Assembly (NCBI RefSeq): GCF_025698545.1
Contig: NC_068569.1
Coordinates: 14,322,001-14,386,000, forward strand
Reading direction: 5' to 3'
Source of the DNA: Gossypium raimondii
Lineage: Eukaryota > Streptophyta > Magnoliopsida > Malvales > Malvaceae
Length of the DNA stretch: 64,000 bases
The position numbers and the translations under genes are program-made. This document shows, one piece after another, positions 1-12,099 of the stretch. The notes beneath the pieces were generated by a model. The model was not told where the DNA came from. It was given only the letters and a program-made list of their open reading frames with translations, and searched no databases. Each line of letters opens with the position of its first letter. The stretch's first letter is position 1.

Positions 1-1870
1 AATATGCATCCCCTGCATTAATATAATAATATGCGGTGGTTGCTGGTTGCTGGTTGCCATTGTTTCTTTATTTTTAAATAATAAAGAAACAAAAATTGTT
101 GTATGCAGTGCTGCTCTATCTTCACATGACAGCAAAATTTAGCATCAAACCACATCTCTCATCCTCTCTTTTTCTTTTTAATTATATCTCTTGAAATCAA
201 TTTATCAATCTTATATTCTTGTTTTTATTTTCTCTCTTAAATATTCCATTTAATGTTTCTTTAGCCCTTTGCCCATTGGGTCATACAATTAATAAACTAA
301 AAATTTATTTATTTATTTTGCTCTCTAATTTTACAAAAAAACCTCTCTTTAAATTACTTTTATCATTTTTGTCCTTTAAATTTATAATTTTTTTGTTAAA
401 CCACATCAAAATGGTTGTAAAAGATCAACATTTTTACCTTTGGTTGATGTGGCGTGGATGATAAGTCAACGTTTAAATGATTTTAATTTTTTAAAATTAA
501 AAAATAAGATTTATTTTAAAATAAAAATCATTAAAGTTATTTAAAAGCATTAATATATATTTTTAATATTTTTATATTTTAAAAATAATTAAATGTTAAC
601 ATATTATTTATGTGGCAATCCATATGCATGACACGTCAATAAGATTAACAAACGATAAATTTTTATTTATTTTGGGATGATTTAATAAAATATAAATTGA
701 ATGACAAAAAAACAAAAATTTAAATGAACGTATACTTTTTGGTATATTAGTCGATAAAAGGAAACATACGTAATCAATAAACTAGTGGTATAATCTCTTC
801 TTTTCTATATTACTTGATTGGTTCTCTACAAATATGGACATAGTGTAATGTAACCTATTTTCAGAAAGAAGAAAAGTAATGTAAACTAATTCTACTTTTT
901 GTTTGAAGGTGTTGAAAGTGGAAACTTTTGAATGAATACCACATTGAATCTTTTCATGGAAAAGATTTAATTACTGTGAAATGAATATTGTATAAACATT
1001 TTATATTTATAATTAAAGTAATAAAATTATATTTATTACTTAATAATAAACCATTTCTATAATAAAATTAGTTTTAATAAAATTTTATATTTAACTCTTT
1101 TATACTTAATCTATCGCTTCATGGGATGATACCTTAATAACACTGAATAAAAAAAGTAAATTTAATAACAAAAAAATATTAAAAGTAAAATATTAAGCCT
1201 TCAATCTATTGACAATGGTTTTAGAGACAATCAAGTACAAGAATATGCATAAGCTAATGGATCGAAGTTGCATGATCACATCGGGTTTATCCTTTTTCGA
1301 GATTAACATAAGAGGAGTACGATTCTGCATGGTATAAAAATGGGTGCCATCAAATATATTTTGTACTGGAGTTTTGAAATCATTGCTAACAAATTATATA
1401 AGGTGTTTGGAAGGAGTGATGGGAAAGTGTATACTTTCTGGTACTAAATTTAGAAACAGAATATAAAATCATATATATAGGAATCGTTTATGCAGTTTGA
1501 TTTTCCTACTTTATAGAGTTTAGCTCAATGAGAAATATATATTTTCAATACTTACAACAAGTGATCCTAATCTATCAAACATCCATGACAATTTCTTCAC
1601 ATTTGCACATTAAAAAAATATTCTCATCACTAAATTCACTCATGTAAATTCAGCAAAAAAAACCACAACACTAAAGATTTTACCATCAATATTCACTCAC
1701 AAAATATAGTTCCTTACTTGAATAGATTTAGTGCCCTCAATTATCTCTTCATAAACCTATACACGTCTATTAATTTATAAAGAATATTTCGAGACTTGCT
1801 AACATAAGATCTATCATAATCCCTATAAAACAACCACAATACAATAATATTGAATAAGATAAACAAGGAT
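1..1870. other. AT-rich intergenic DNA, no gene seen
   Basis: Very AT-rich sequence with homopolymer tracts. The one longer open frame (219-461, +) is low-complexity and rich in L, F, I and K, has no recognisable domain, and is probably chance. The stretch at 290-740 has the look of a decayed non-autonomous repeat, but I cannot place ends or target duplications. Confidence 0.5.
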
Positions 1871-1879
1871 TCTTGGCAG

Positions 1880-2560
1880 CTAAGTTTTTTGTGATTCAAT
1901 CCAATTCAACTCCCTTGATTCAAGGGATTAGATAAGGGTGATCCGATTTTATCCAATCTCCAAAATATGTTTCCTCAAGTAAAATGATCTTCATAGATGG
2001 GCCAGATGTCGTCCATATACTCAACATAGTCCATTCAAACCGTTCAATAAATTGCCAACACTTCAAATATGAAAATTGTTTTTGAACAAATACAGTGATA
2101 GGGAAATGGGTACTTCCCTTCCACTTAAAGGCTAGTGTCATTTTTTTTCAACATGTAAAAATTAGTAACATTATGGCCAACTACTACCCAATTTTTCCAG
2201 TAAAATTGAGCAAGGATCCCATCAATACCTAGGGCCTTGAAGAGTTGCATCTTAAAAACCACACATTTAATCTCCTCATCTATCACAGTTTCCAGAAGAC
2301 TCGTACTAATAAGAAAAAGGCGTTGGAAGCAACCTTTATACTGATAAGAAAGGTCCAATTCCGAAAAACAACCTCCTAAATAAAGTCAAGACCCTTCAGC
2401 AAATGACGTTTCGGTTATCATACCACTTGCCATTTTCCAACTGAAGATAATCACACCTATGTCTCTAATTTTTTTAGGAGTCATTCGCTCCAATACCTAA
2501 GATAATGTATCTCCTCAATTGAACTTGATAGACAACATAATAGTCGCTTGATTCAGTTTG
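1880..2560 (-). mobile_element. Decayed LINE (non-LTR retrotransposon) fragment, reverse transcriptase region
   Basis: The minus strand encodes broken pieces of an L1-type plant LINE ORF2. Around 2360-2450 there is a run resembling the LQLENGKW stretch that precedes the RT domain. At 2165-2280 there is a run ending in KALGIDGILAQFYWKNW, matching the usual KAPGxDGxxAxFYxxxW motif at the start of RT. At 1915-1960, in another frame, there is a trace of RGLRQGDPLSP. Frames change and the central RT is missing, so it is dead. A copia element is inserted next to it at 2566, and LINE-like sequence may resume beyond 7351. Confidence 0.6.
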
Positions 2561-2565
2561 CTCAG
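2561..2565. repeat. Left target-site duplication of the copia element (ctcag)
   Basis: Five bases, ctcag, directly precede the left LTR and recur directly after the right LTR at 7347-7351. Perfect 5-bp duplication, as LTR retrotransposon integrases make. Confidence 0.8.
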
Positions 2566-2744
2566 TAATGAGAACTCAAAAGAATGAAAAGAAAACTAGA
2601 AAGAATACTAGTTGTATATTTTCAACCTTATCTTTGAGAATACAAGTTCACTGTATTTATAACACAAAAACCTGACTACAAACATAATACTAACTAACTA
2701 CCTCAACTGCAGCTAACTATCACAACTGCTTGCATTCATTAACA
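2566..2744 (-). repeat. 3' LTR of the copia element
   Basis: 179 bp, nearly identical to 7168-7346. On the minus strand it begins TGTTAATG and ends TTCTCATTA. It lies next to the polypurine tract, so it is the 3' LTR of the minus-strand element. Confidence 0.9.
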
Positions 2745-3659
2745 TGCCCCCATCGTCTTGACTCTTGCTGAGTGATCGGTTTTCATAACCACCTTAAGAT
2801 ACGATCTAAACTTTGTAAACAAATGTACTACTAAGGGCTTTGTAAACACATTTGCAACTTGTTCCTGTGCTGAAACATGCCCCACACTTAGCTTCCCAGC
2901 AGTAACCTTCTCTCTAACAAAATATAAGTCCAATTCAACATGTTCAAAATTTGAATACATTACTGGATTGGCAGAAACCGCAACAACTCCAGAGTTATCA
3001 CACCATATAGTAGGCTTCCTTGATGGTGAAACATGAAGTTCAGACAACAAAGACTCCAGCCAGAACACCTCAGTTACTGCGCAAGCTAGTCCTCTATATT
3101 CAGTTTCCGCAGTGGACCTAGAGACCACCTGCTGCTTCTTCGACCCCCAAGCAACAGGGTTACCACCAAGGAAAACACAAAACCCCAAGGTTAACCTTCG
3201 ATCATCAACATCAGTGCCCCAATTCGCATCGAAATAACCTACAACATTCAAAATAGCAGCACTAGTGAACTGAATACCATAATCCAAAGTACCTTGCAAG
3301 TACTGAAGAATTCGTTTGACTGCTTTAAAATGTGCATCAAGAGGTCGATGCATGAACTGACATACTTTGTTGACAGCAAAAGTGATGTCCGGTCTGGTGA
3401 TAACCATATATTGCAGTGCGCCTACAATGCTGCGACATTCAAATGTATTCATAACCTCGTATCCAGGGTGCTGAGACAAAACAGAAGAGGCAATCATGGG
3501 TGTAGGAGAACTATTTGCTTGGTCCATTTTAGCCTTGCGAAGAAGATCGAACACATACTTGCGCTGACTGAGAAACAGGCTAGTAGAAGTCGAGACTACC
3601 TCAATACTAAGGAAGTAGCTGAGAGAGCCCAAATTCTTCAACGAAAATTGAGTATCCAA
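2739..3659 (-). pseudogene. Copia pol, C-terminal RT and RNase H part
   Basis: Long fragment of copia pol from the end of the reverse transcriptase into RNase H. Visible marks are FLSIEV and RKYVFDLL before the RT/RNase H junction, the RNase H aspartate region GYFDANWGTD, and the STAETEYRGLA block typical of copia RNase H. It overlaps the 3' LTR by a few bases, as usual. Part of the broken element at 2566-7346. Confidence 0.9.
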
Positions 3660-3711
3660 GTCAGTAACAAACTAATCAATACTGGCCTGATAATTTCCAG
3701 TAATGATTATG

Positions 3712-4200
3712 TCATCGACATAGAATGATTATGTCATCGACATAGACTAAGGCATACAAGATCACATCAGCAGTTTTCTTAACAAATAATGAGCCATCAG
3801 ATTTGGCCAAAGAGAATTGAGAAAATAATAGGAAATCTCGAAGTTTAGAAAACCAGGCCCTAGGAGCTTGTTTAAGGCCGTACAAAGCCTTCTTTAGCTT
3901 ACACACCAGTGGTTTTTCCCCATGAGTTTGTTCAAAACCAAGTGGTTGATGCATATAAATCTCTTCTAACAGATCATCATTGAGGAAGGCATTGTTGATG
4001 TCCACCTACCTAAGTTGCCAGCCAAACTGAACCACCAATGCCAAAACAACTCTGATAGTTGTGGGCTTAATAATAGAACTGAATGTGTCCTAAAAATCAA
4101 CCCCAGCTTCTTGAAGATACCATTTAACCACCAAACGTCCTTTGTAGTGAGCAATGGTACCATCGGCATGCCTCTTGATCTTGAAAACCCATTTACATCT
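3712..4200 (-). pseudogene. Copia pol, N-terminal reverse transcriptase part
   Basis: Holds the copia RT blocks DINNAFLNDDL, KALYGLKQAPRAW and the catalytic YVDDIII (YVDD is the copia form of the RT active site). Part of the broken element at 2566-7346. Confidence 0.9.
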
Positions 4201-4599
4201 CACCGCTCGTCGGTTTGCTGGTAGAGGAACTAAATCCCAGGTGTCATTCTTCAGGATAGCTTCATATTCTTGCTAAGCTGCAAGCGCCCACTTCTTGCTC
4301 GCAAGAGCCTCGTCAATAGTAGCAAGCTCTGTGTCACTGAGCGTAGCAGTGAACACTCTTGGCTTAAAAATACCATTCTTGGATCTAGTTGTCATAGGGT
4401 GAGAATTGACATAGGAGTGATCGGGAGGATTCTGAGTATTCAATACTGGAGGATGACTAATACTAGGTGAAGAAGCAGAATCAGAGGTACCACTGAAAGA
4501 TACAGCCTATGGTGAAGTAGGAATATGAGACTGCTCTCGAGAACTAGTAGACTTTAAAGGAAGTTGAACAGTAAGAGACCGAGCAGATCCTAGCAAGCA

Positions 4600-5565
4600 A
4601 CCTGGATCCTACAAGTTGGAGGAACGGGGAACACCAGGAGAAATAACTGAAGAGTGACCTTCAAGTGGTACCACAACAGAAACTGAAGATCGTTGATGCT
4701 GTTGTTCAGATTGTATATGTAAAGATCCACCAGTAGAGCTAGCAGTACTGGCAAAAGGAAACCACCATTCATCAAACACCACATGCCTAAAAATAAACAG
4801 CCTGTTGTTGGCATCAAGATACTTATATCCATTGTGAGTAGGACTGTAGCCAAGAAATATACAAGACAGAGGCTGAAATTGAAGTTTGTAAGTATTAAAC
4901 GGTCTAAGATATGGATAGCACCTACATCCAAATACTCTGAGATGTTTGTGGTTAGGCACAGTCTTATGCAAAACTTCAAAGGGTGACTCACCAGCTAGAA
5001 CTGAGGTTGGAAGTCTGTTGACCAAATAAGCAGCATTAATGAAGGCATGAGCCCAAAAGTCCATAGACATGCTAGCTTGAGCTAGTAATGTTAGTCCAGT
5101 GTCAACCAAATGCCTATACTTCCTCCCAACTAAACTATTTTGTTCTGAAGTGTGAGGGCACGACAGTCGATGCTGAATTACTAGTTGAGAAAGAATCTTT
5201 GGAAAAGAACGAAACTCTCCTCCCCAATCTATTTGAAGAGCTTTAATTTTGCAGCCAAATTGGACTTCTACCAACTTTTGCAACCGAAGAAACTTATCTA
5301 GAGCCTCAGACTTTCGGTGAGGAAGGTAAATCCAAGTGTACCTCGAATATGCATCCACAAAAGAAATATAGTAAGAAAATCCTTCAGATGCCATAGGAGC
5401 AGGACCCCATAGGTCAGAAACGAGAAGCTCAAAAGGAGCTGTGTACACAGTTGTAGAAGGCGAAAAAGGTAATTTATGGGACTTGCCAAGTTGACATACT
5501 GAACAAATTGATGAAGTTATCTTTGATACCTTTGAAGTAAGATTACATGTTTGAAGAACTGACAT
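4600..5565 (-). pseudogene. Copia pol, integrase part
   Basis: Contains the end of the integrase zinc finger (CSVCQLGKSHK), the integrase core (LLVSDLWGPAP, then YSRYTWIYLP, with the DWGGEF run) and the copia motif downstream of the core (LRVFGCRCYPYLRP, then FLGYS and KGYK-like residues). The order and spacing match copia integrases. Part of the broken element at 2566-7346. Confidence 0.9.
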
Positions 5566-6299
5566 AACAGTTTTATTACAAGGGTGACTTAGGCGTTTGT
5601 GCCATAGATCAAAGAAAGAAACATTAGAATCAAATTACTCTAGTGAGGTGGTATTTACAATAGCAGAAGAAACATTAGAAGCTAATGCAGCAGCACAGCC
5701 TGGAGCACCTGACAGATTGAACTGATATAGACCATTATGAATGCGGCCCACCAACAGTGTTGTCCCTGTCTTGATATCCTTCACAAAATAATGTAGGGGT
5801 GAAACTCAATGAAAACTTGATTATCAGCAGCAAACTGAGTAACAGACAATAAATTCTTGTAAATTTGTGGGACATGCAATACATGTTTGAGATGAAAAAT
5901 TGTATTAGAGCTAGCAAAGGAAGAAGACCCGATATGAGCCACTAGCACAGACATACCATTACCCATAAAGAACCTGTTGTTATCTGTGTATTAAGTACCT
6001 TCATGCAAATTTTCCAGATTGCTGGTGACATGATTAGAAGCTCCAGAATCGGGATACCAAACCTTTGTGTTCAGAGATCCTGTAGGAAGATGACTGTTCG
6101 TGGAGACAGTATTAACTTGCGGACAATGAGAACAACCCTGAGAGCCTTCACAACACAAGTTTGAAGCAGCCTGAAACTAATGACAATGAGGTTGCAGAGG
6201 TTGGTTGGATATCCCTTCAAAAGACTCATGAAACCTATAGTAACATTTCTGAACCGTGTGACCAATGCGACCATACAACTGACACTGAGGCTTATTATG

Positions 6300-7136
6300 A
6301 GTAAAACGCCTGCCTCGACCTCTTCCTCAAAACGACCGAGAGCCACGGCCTCTATAAGGTGGTAGAGAACTACTTTCAAACTGCTCAATGTTGTTAACAG
6401 TGGATGCACCTTGCTGAGCCACATTAACCTGCAAAGGCATACTTAAACTCGAATCTTGCTGGCGAGATTCACAATCAACTAACATTTCTTCAAGAAGATC
6501 AAAAGAAACAGGCATTGCTGAAGCAACAACACGGACTAACTCATATTCGATGGGCAATCCAGCAAGAATAATACTATTTTGTTCCTGTACAGATACAGAA
6601 TAACCTGCAGCAACTAATCTATCACACAAACTCTTTATCTTGGACAAATACTCTTTAATGGTGATATGCCATTTCTTTTGAAAATATAAAATATGTCTTA
6701 GAGTAGAGACTGACATAGTAGATTTTGCAGCAAACCTCCTAATAACAACATTTCAGACATCAACACTCGAACGGGCATCAGTAAGATGCACCAAAATATC
6801 ATCACAAATTGTAGACAACAGCCAAGAAGCCAACAACTTGTCTTGTTGTTTGTGAACCAAGAAATCCGAATTAGCCACAAGATTGCCATCACCATCAACA
6901 AAAGATTACGGAGGAATACCAACGGTGCCAAGAACAAAATATTGTAATCCGTAACCTTCAAGAATCAATAAAACTTGTTGTTTCCACAATAAAAAATTGT
7001 GTTCACTCAGCTTTACTGTATCATGTTTGGGAAATTGCTGAATTTTCTTCAAAACACCACACCTAGGATCAGAAGAGGAAATATGAACCGAAGGATGATT
7101 ACCATTATCATTACCTGAATCTGCATTTGTCGCCAT
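6300..7136 (-). pseudogene. Copia gag part
   Basis: Begins with a short acidic leader (MATNADSGNDNGNHPSV) at 7136, just inside the primer-binding site. A gag region follows with the block KEYLSKIKSLCDRLVAAG and LAGLPIEYE, which recur in plant copia gag (UBN2/DUF4219-type) proteins. An RG-rich stretch (PPYRGRGSRSF) near 6330 lies before the nucleocapsid zinc knuckle region. Part of the broken element at 2566-7346. Confidence 0.85.
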
Positions 7137-7167
7137 TTAAAGAAAACAACTTATGGCTCAGATACCA

Positions 7168-7346
7168 TAATGAGAACTCAAAAGAATGAAAAGAAAACTG
7201 GAAATAATACTAGTTGTATATTTTCAACCTTATCTTTAAGAATACAAGTTCACTGTATTTATAACACAAAAACCTAACTACTAACAGAATACTAACTAAC
7301 TACCTCAACTGCAACTAACTATCACAACTGCTTGCATTCCTTAACA
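7168..7346 (-). repeat. 5' LTR of the copia element
   Basis: 179 bp, matching 2566-2744 with about 8 differences by eye. The primer-binding site abuts it at 7155-7167. The target duplication ctcag follows at 7347-7351. Confidence 0.9.
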
Positions 7347-7599
7347 CTCAGTTTGATTCCTCAAAGTACAAACTATTTAGATTACTTACTAATATAAGTT
7401 GCCTTCTTGTATCATAATCCATCCCTGTGGTGCAACTTAGTATTAGTTAAATCTTAGGTAACCGATGAGCCAATATTTTCTTTGTTCATTTTGTTTTTTT
7501 ATGTAAAACCGGTGAGGAAAATTCTGTACAAGATAATAACTTAACCATGAATTTTTATTAACCAATCTATTTGAAAAATTACAAATATAATAATAAAAT

Positions 7600-8560
7600 A
7601 ACTGCATATAAGGCACAAAATCTCAACACTTTTTTGGTATGATGGCGAAAGGCTCTTAGTGTACTGATGAAGGGTTCCTAATGGTGTAGGTGAAGTGCCC
7701 CATTATTGTGCTACTGAAGGGTTCCTAAGGCGCCCCATGGTTGACCCCTTCTTGGGGTGTAGAGAGTGCTTCTGTTGACATATTTAAGGGAAGCATCTTT
7801 GTTTCCCCTAAAGTTTAAACCTCCAAGAAGCCTAAATATTGCAAAAACTTAAAGAGACCACTTACAATATTAAAAGCTTCAAAAGATTCATTATTCGAGA
7901 AAGATAAAAGAGCTTGAGGGGATTAAGTCAAGGATTCTTACTTATGGAAGAGACATAAGTTTTTGTTCAGTTCCCATAGATGACACCAATTGTTGTAACA
8001 TTTATGTTACACCAAAGGTAAAATGATACAATGGTTCCAGTTCACACCGTAAATAGATGTGAAAAATCGCAATAATATGGGCAATTTACGTTGTAAATGG
8101 TTGAAAGAGTTGTTAGAATGGAGGTTTGAGGAAGTTGGAGTTGAGTTTGAGTAAAGTATAAAGAATGTGGGCTACTTGAATGTCTTCCTCTTGCTTCAGA
8201 GTTGAGAAAGGGCATTTATAAAGGGAGGTTGGCTAGCAGGCTCCTAGACATTGAATTGCCCACTCTATAGGTGCGGTGGCAGAATGAAGACTGTTAGGTG
8301 AGGACATTACTGGAGTTGACTTGAAGGGATTAGATGAGATGTTTGTGAGGTTAGAGACGTGATAGATTGATGAGTGTTAGCAATAACTATTCCCCATATA
8401 TATTTTTAGTACCATGTAGGCTCACTCGATGTGATGAAATATTCAGGTGAGACGTTGTAATCTCTTGGTGAGGCCTTGAGTTTTACCATACTCTTGAAAT
8501 CATTGAATAATCTAGCAAAGGAGCAATTGAGTTTCACCAATATTATTTATAGTATTTTTA
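7600..8560 (-). mobile_element. Possible Ty3/gypsy LTR end plus a short internal piece, fossil
   Basis: On the minus strand a segment ends in ATGTTACA near 7996 and is followed within a few bases by ATTGGTGTCATCTATGGGAA (7971-7991). That resembles the ATTGGCGCCGTCTGTGGGA-like leader next to the primer-binding site of many plant Ty3/gypsy (TAT-group) elements. Upstream, 8000-8560 would be LTR, and 7600-7970 leader. The leader has two near repeats of a gaagggttcctaa motif. No coding part and no second LTR were found, so this is a truncated fossil. The outer limits are guesses. Confidence 0.35.
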
Positions 8561-8772
8561 ATTAATTTCACCATAATAATCAAAGCATGGATTTGATTTA
8601 TATGAATTTCTAATAAATATATTTGTTACATTTCACTCATAGAGTTGATATACCGTAAATCTAATATTATCTATAAGTCTTCTTAATTAATTTATTTTAA
8701 ATAATATTCTCAAAAAAAATATTCTCCTGTATTTATTTTATTTTTGACCTGTTATTCTTTTTCAATATATAT

Positions 8773-8778
8773 CACGTG
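8773..8778. promoter_or_regulatory. G-box (CACGTG) upstream of FPS
   Basis: A perfect palindromic CACGTG lies about 160 bp upstream of the FPS TATA box. G-boxes bind bZIP and bHLH factors in plants. Function here is inference from position only. Confidence 0.35.
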
Positions 8779-8933
8779 AATCAGCCAAATTAGACTATTA
8801 ATAAATAATCTTAGTACAGACATTTAAACACTGCCAAACTTTGGCTGCTGAAGAGTTAACGGAACAAGTTGAAGTTGAAGTTGAAGTCTAAGCCCGGCCG
8901 CCCTTACGTTCCCTATCCATATTTCTTTCTGCC

Positions 8934-8941
8934 TATAAAAT
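8934..8941 (+). promoter_or_regulatory. TATA box of the FPS gene
   Basis: TATAAAAT in a GC-richer setting, about 250 bp upstream of the ATG. This implies transcription starting near 8965 and a 5' UTR of about 220 bases with GA-rich tracts. Confidence 0.55.
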
Positions 8942-9189
8942 ACCGGTTGGTCAGAGTCTGAGTCAATTGCTCATTCTCATTTTTTTTTATTGGCCTTTTT
9001 TTCCTCTTTTCACCAATCACCGGTATTCAAATACTAGTACAAATACAACTGCAGCAATTTGTCAATAACTTATTTGCTGCTTCACTGTACTTTGTGGAGA
9101 GGAGAGGAGAGAAGCCAGTTTCAATCGTCCCTTAAGAGAAACTGTTACGAAAAAGACATTGGGTCTTCCCAAATCTTGGCTTTGCATTG

Positions 9190-11947
9190 ATGGCGGATCT
9201 CAAGTCAGCATTTCTCAATGTGTATTCCCAGCTCAAATCGGAGCTCCTTCAGGATCCTTCTTTCGAGTTTACTGATGATTCTCGTCAATGGGTTGAACGG
9301 GTATTCCACTTTCTCCCCTTCCTTTCCGTTTATACTTATCTGTCTCGCCATAGTTTTTCATTTTTCTTTTTTTGACCATCCGATTTCCTTTACCCTTCCA
9401 GATGCTGGACTACAATGTGCCTGGAGGTAATTTAACGACCGTTGTATGATTTGTTAATTTTTTAAAGCTTTTTCTAAGTTTCTGGGCTTGGATCTTCATA
9501 TGCTGCAACTTGTTTGTTTTCAGGGAAACTGAATCGAGGACTTTCTGTGATTGATAGCTACCGCCTGTTGAAAGATGGAAAGAAATTGACCCAAGATGAG
9601 ATTTTTCTTACAAGTGCGCTCGGTTGGTGTATTGAATGGGTATCCCTCTAATCTTGTCATTTTCTCTCCTTTCTTATTAACATAACAGACACTTGTGCTG
9701 CTTCCTCTAGTTGTTGTGCTGTTATTATGAGATGACAATAAACCTTGTGTTTGCTTTCTCGCAATAAAAACTGCAGCTTCAGGCATATTTTCTTGTTCTT
9801 GATGACATCATGGACAGCTCTCACACCCGGCGTGGCCAGCCTTGTTGGTTTAGATTGCCGAAGGTCTGTACCAAATCTGATCCTATTGTCGTATCATAAT
9901 TTGCTTAAATTTTCCCTCTGCCAAAATCAATTAACTTTGTTTGAACTCCTTGTAGGTTGGTATGATTGCTGTAAATGATGGTGTTATACTTCGCAATCAC
10001 ATCACCAGGATTCTCAAAAATCACTTTCGTGGGAAACCTTACTATGTGGATCTGCTAGATTTATTTAATGAGGTAATGAATTTGTGTGTATCTTAATTTC
10101 TCTTCATTCAAGAACTATACTAAATGTTTTCGGATATTTGGTTTACACAGGTGGAGTTTCAAACAGCTTCAGGACAGATGATAGATCTGATTACAACACT
10201 TGAAGGAGAAAAGGATCTATCCAAATACTCATTGCAACAGTGAGTGAATCTTTAGCAACTAATTTGTTTTATGAAACGAAAGTTTGTACAACCATCGTGC
10301 ATAATCCAAGTGATAACTGACCTTTAATCATATTGTGGTCGAACAGCGAGAAAGTTCCACCCTTTGCCTCGTTTCAATTTCTGCCATTTCAGCTCTTTCT
10401 AATAGTATTTCTTATATATTGGTTAAAAATCTCTTTCAGGCACCGTCGCATTGTTCAGTACAAGACTGCCTATTATTCATTTTATCTTCCTGTGAGTATC
10501 AACCTCCATTTCACTTGAAGCATGCACATTGATTTATTGGCAATCTTTTTTTTTCTGCAGTGTTTATAAAGGACATGGTTGCCATTCTAAATGATATTGT
10601 TTTAGGCAGCACTTACTGCCTATTATTCATTTTATCACCCTGCATCTGCTCTTGAATATTCTTAATGCATGCTTATGTACATCAATAGGTTGTTAGCTGG
10701 ATTGATTAGTTGCTGCTTTATTGGCTATATCTCCTCTCAGATTAGCCATTTTGCTTCTAATGCTCCATCTATCTATTTAGGCAGCACTTACTGCTGATAT
10801 TTTTACAGAGGATCCTTTCTCTTAATTCGTTCAATCATCACATTAGAGTTTGATAGAATATAGTTGTATGGGTTATTTGCTTCTTATATTACCTAAATGA
10901 ACCCAGGTTGCGTGTGCACTGGTTATGGCTGGTGAAAATCTTGACAACCACATCGATGTAAAGAACATTCTTGTTGACATGGGAATCTACTTTCAAGTAC
11001 AGGTAATATTTGGCCAAATTCATTAGACTTTTAACCTCTACAATTTTATTCTGATATTAAAGTGGATAGATTTGAACTGAAAGTTAAATCCAAGAGTATA
11101 TTTAATAGGTTAGTTGTTTGAATGTATCAGAGGTTTTATTGTAGTTGAACTTTTAGAAATTTGTGATTTCTGTTGAACATTGAGAAGGTTTCAGTCAAGA
11201 AGTACCCAAGACGGTTTGATTCCCAGAATGTGCTTGTGATCTGCTTTCTTGGCAGATGGAATTAGTTTCTTGGTTGCTCTTCTTTTATTGTCAGATACCG
11301 TATGTTAATATTGAATTTTCCTTTTCTGCAGGATGACTATTTGGATTGCTTTGGCAATCCTGAGACCATTGGTAAGGTAAGAAACTCTGGAACTAGAAGT
11401 CTTTTGGTGAAAGTTAGAAAGCTCACATCATTTGTTTTAATGAAAGTCTTACTCAAGCTCTGTGTAAATCTCAGATTGGAACCGATATTGAAGATTTTAA
11501 GTGCTCTTGGTTGGTGGTTAAAGCTTTGGAAATCTGTAATGAGGAGCAGAAGAAAGTGTTATATGTAAGATTGGAACTGTTGCTATCAGTTGTCTTATTT
11601 CTAATAAAATTTGATATGGTTACTCATTTATGTTATGCTTTGCTTCCAGGAGAACTATGGGAAACCAGACCCTGCCAATGTTGCTAAAGTGAAGGCTCTA
11701 TACAATGAGCTTAATCTCAAGGTTCGATATAATTAGGGATTTCTTCTTGGAACATAAAAAGAAAACAGGAAATATTCTGTGATTTATTTAACGGTATTTC
11801 CTATTGTTGTATTGACAGGGCGTATTTGAGGACTACGAAAGCAAGAGCTATGAGAGGCTCGTAACCTCAATTGAAGCTCATCCTAGCAAACCAGTGCAAG
11901 CTGTGTTGAAGTCATTCTTAGGGAAGATCTACAAGAGGCAGAAATAG
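9190..11947 (+). CDS. FPS: Farnesyl diphosphate synthase, 12 exons, intact
   Basis: Condenses IPP with DMAPP and then with geranyl diphosphate to make farnesyl diphosphate, the branch-point precursor of sterols, sesquiterpenes and prenyl groups. Probably cytosolic, as no clear transit peptide is seen. Exons by splice signals and frame: 9190-9300, 9402-9426, 9524-9639, 9777-9863, 9956-10072, 10151-10239, 10440-10491, 10907-11002, 11332-11376, 11475-11564, 11650-11721, 11819-11947. They join to 342 residues, the usual plant FPS length. The first aspartate-rich motif DDIMD is at residues 93-97, with the aromatic pair YF at 88-89 that limits product length to C15. The second motif DDYLD is at 232-236. 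The start MADLKSAF is the family's usual one; the TTG just upstream is not a start. All introns are GT-AG. Confidence 0.96.
10605..10800 (+). repeat. Partial copy of FPS exon 7 and a 19-bp repeat inside intron 7
   Basis: About 22 bases around 10616-10637 repeat the end of exon 7 (10465-10486). A 19-base block, tttaggcagcacttactgc, occurs at about 10610 and again at about 10776. This suggests a small local duplication within the intron. Confidence 0.6.
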
Positions 11948-12083
11948 AATCCAGTTTCCAAAGATGAATGTAGCTGGATAACCTCTCCCACTCTTCTGTT
12001 CTATGCTCATTTGTTTGTCTTAAAATTTTAAAATCAATCATCTTCTTGTTTTCTATTCCGACAAACATTTGGTTTCGGATTTA

Positions 12084-12089
12084 AATAAA
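12084..12089 (+). terminator. Probable polyadenylation signal of FPS
   Basis: AATAAA about 137 bases after the FPS stop codon, in a T-rich setting. Plant poly(A) signals are loose, so this is suggestive only. Confidence 0.4.
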
Positions 12090-12099
12090 TTTCATAGAG

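Larger units (their letters stand above)
2566..7346 (-). mobile_element. Ty1/copia LTR retrotransposon, nearly full length, broken
   Basis: A complete element in outline, about 4.8 kb, read on the minus strand. Both LTRs (179 bp each), a tRNA-iMet-type primer-binding site next to the 5' LTR (about 7155-7167, TGGTATCTGAGCC on the minus strand) and a G-rich polypurine tract next to the 3' LTR (about 2745-2755) can be seen. Parts in order on the minus strand: gag about 7136-6300, protease region about 6100-5700, integrase about 5565-4600, reverse transcriptase about 4200-3700, RNase H about 3400-2750. The gag-to-RNase H order with integrase before RT is the copia order. The very short LTRs suggest an Ale/Retrofit-like lineage, which is inference. 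The coding region is broken, with something like eight interruptions by frame count, so it is a fossil. The LTRs differ at about 8 of 179 sites by eye, an insertion a few million years old. Confidence 0.93.

Noticed and set aside
3294-3728. 144-codon plus-strand frame
   Set aside because: Antisense to the copia RT/RNase H region.
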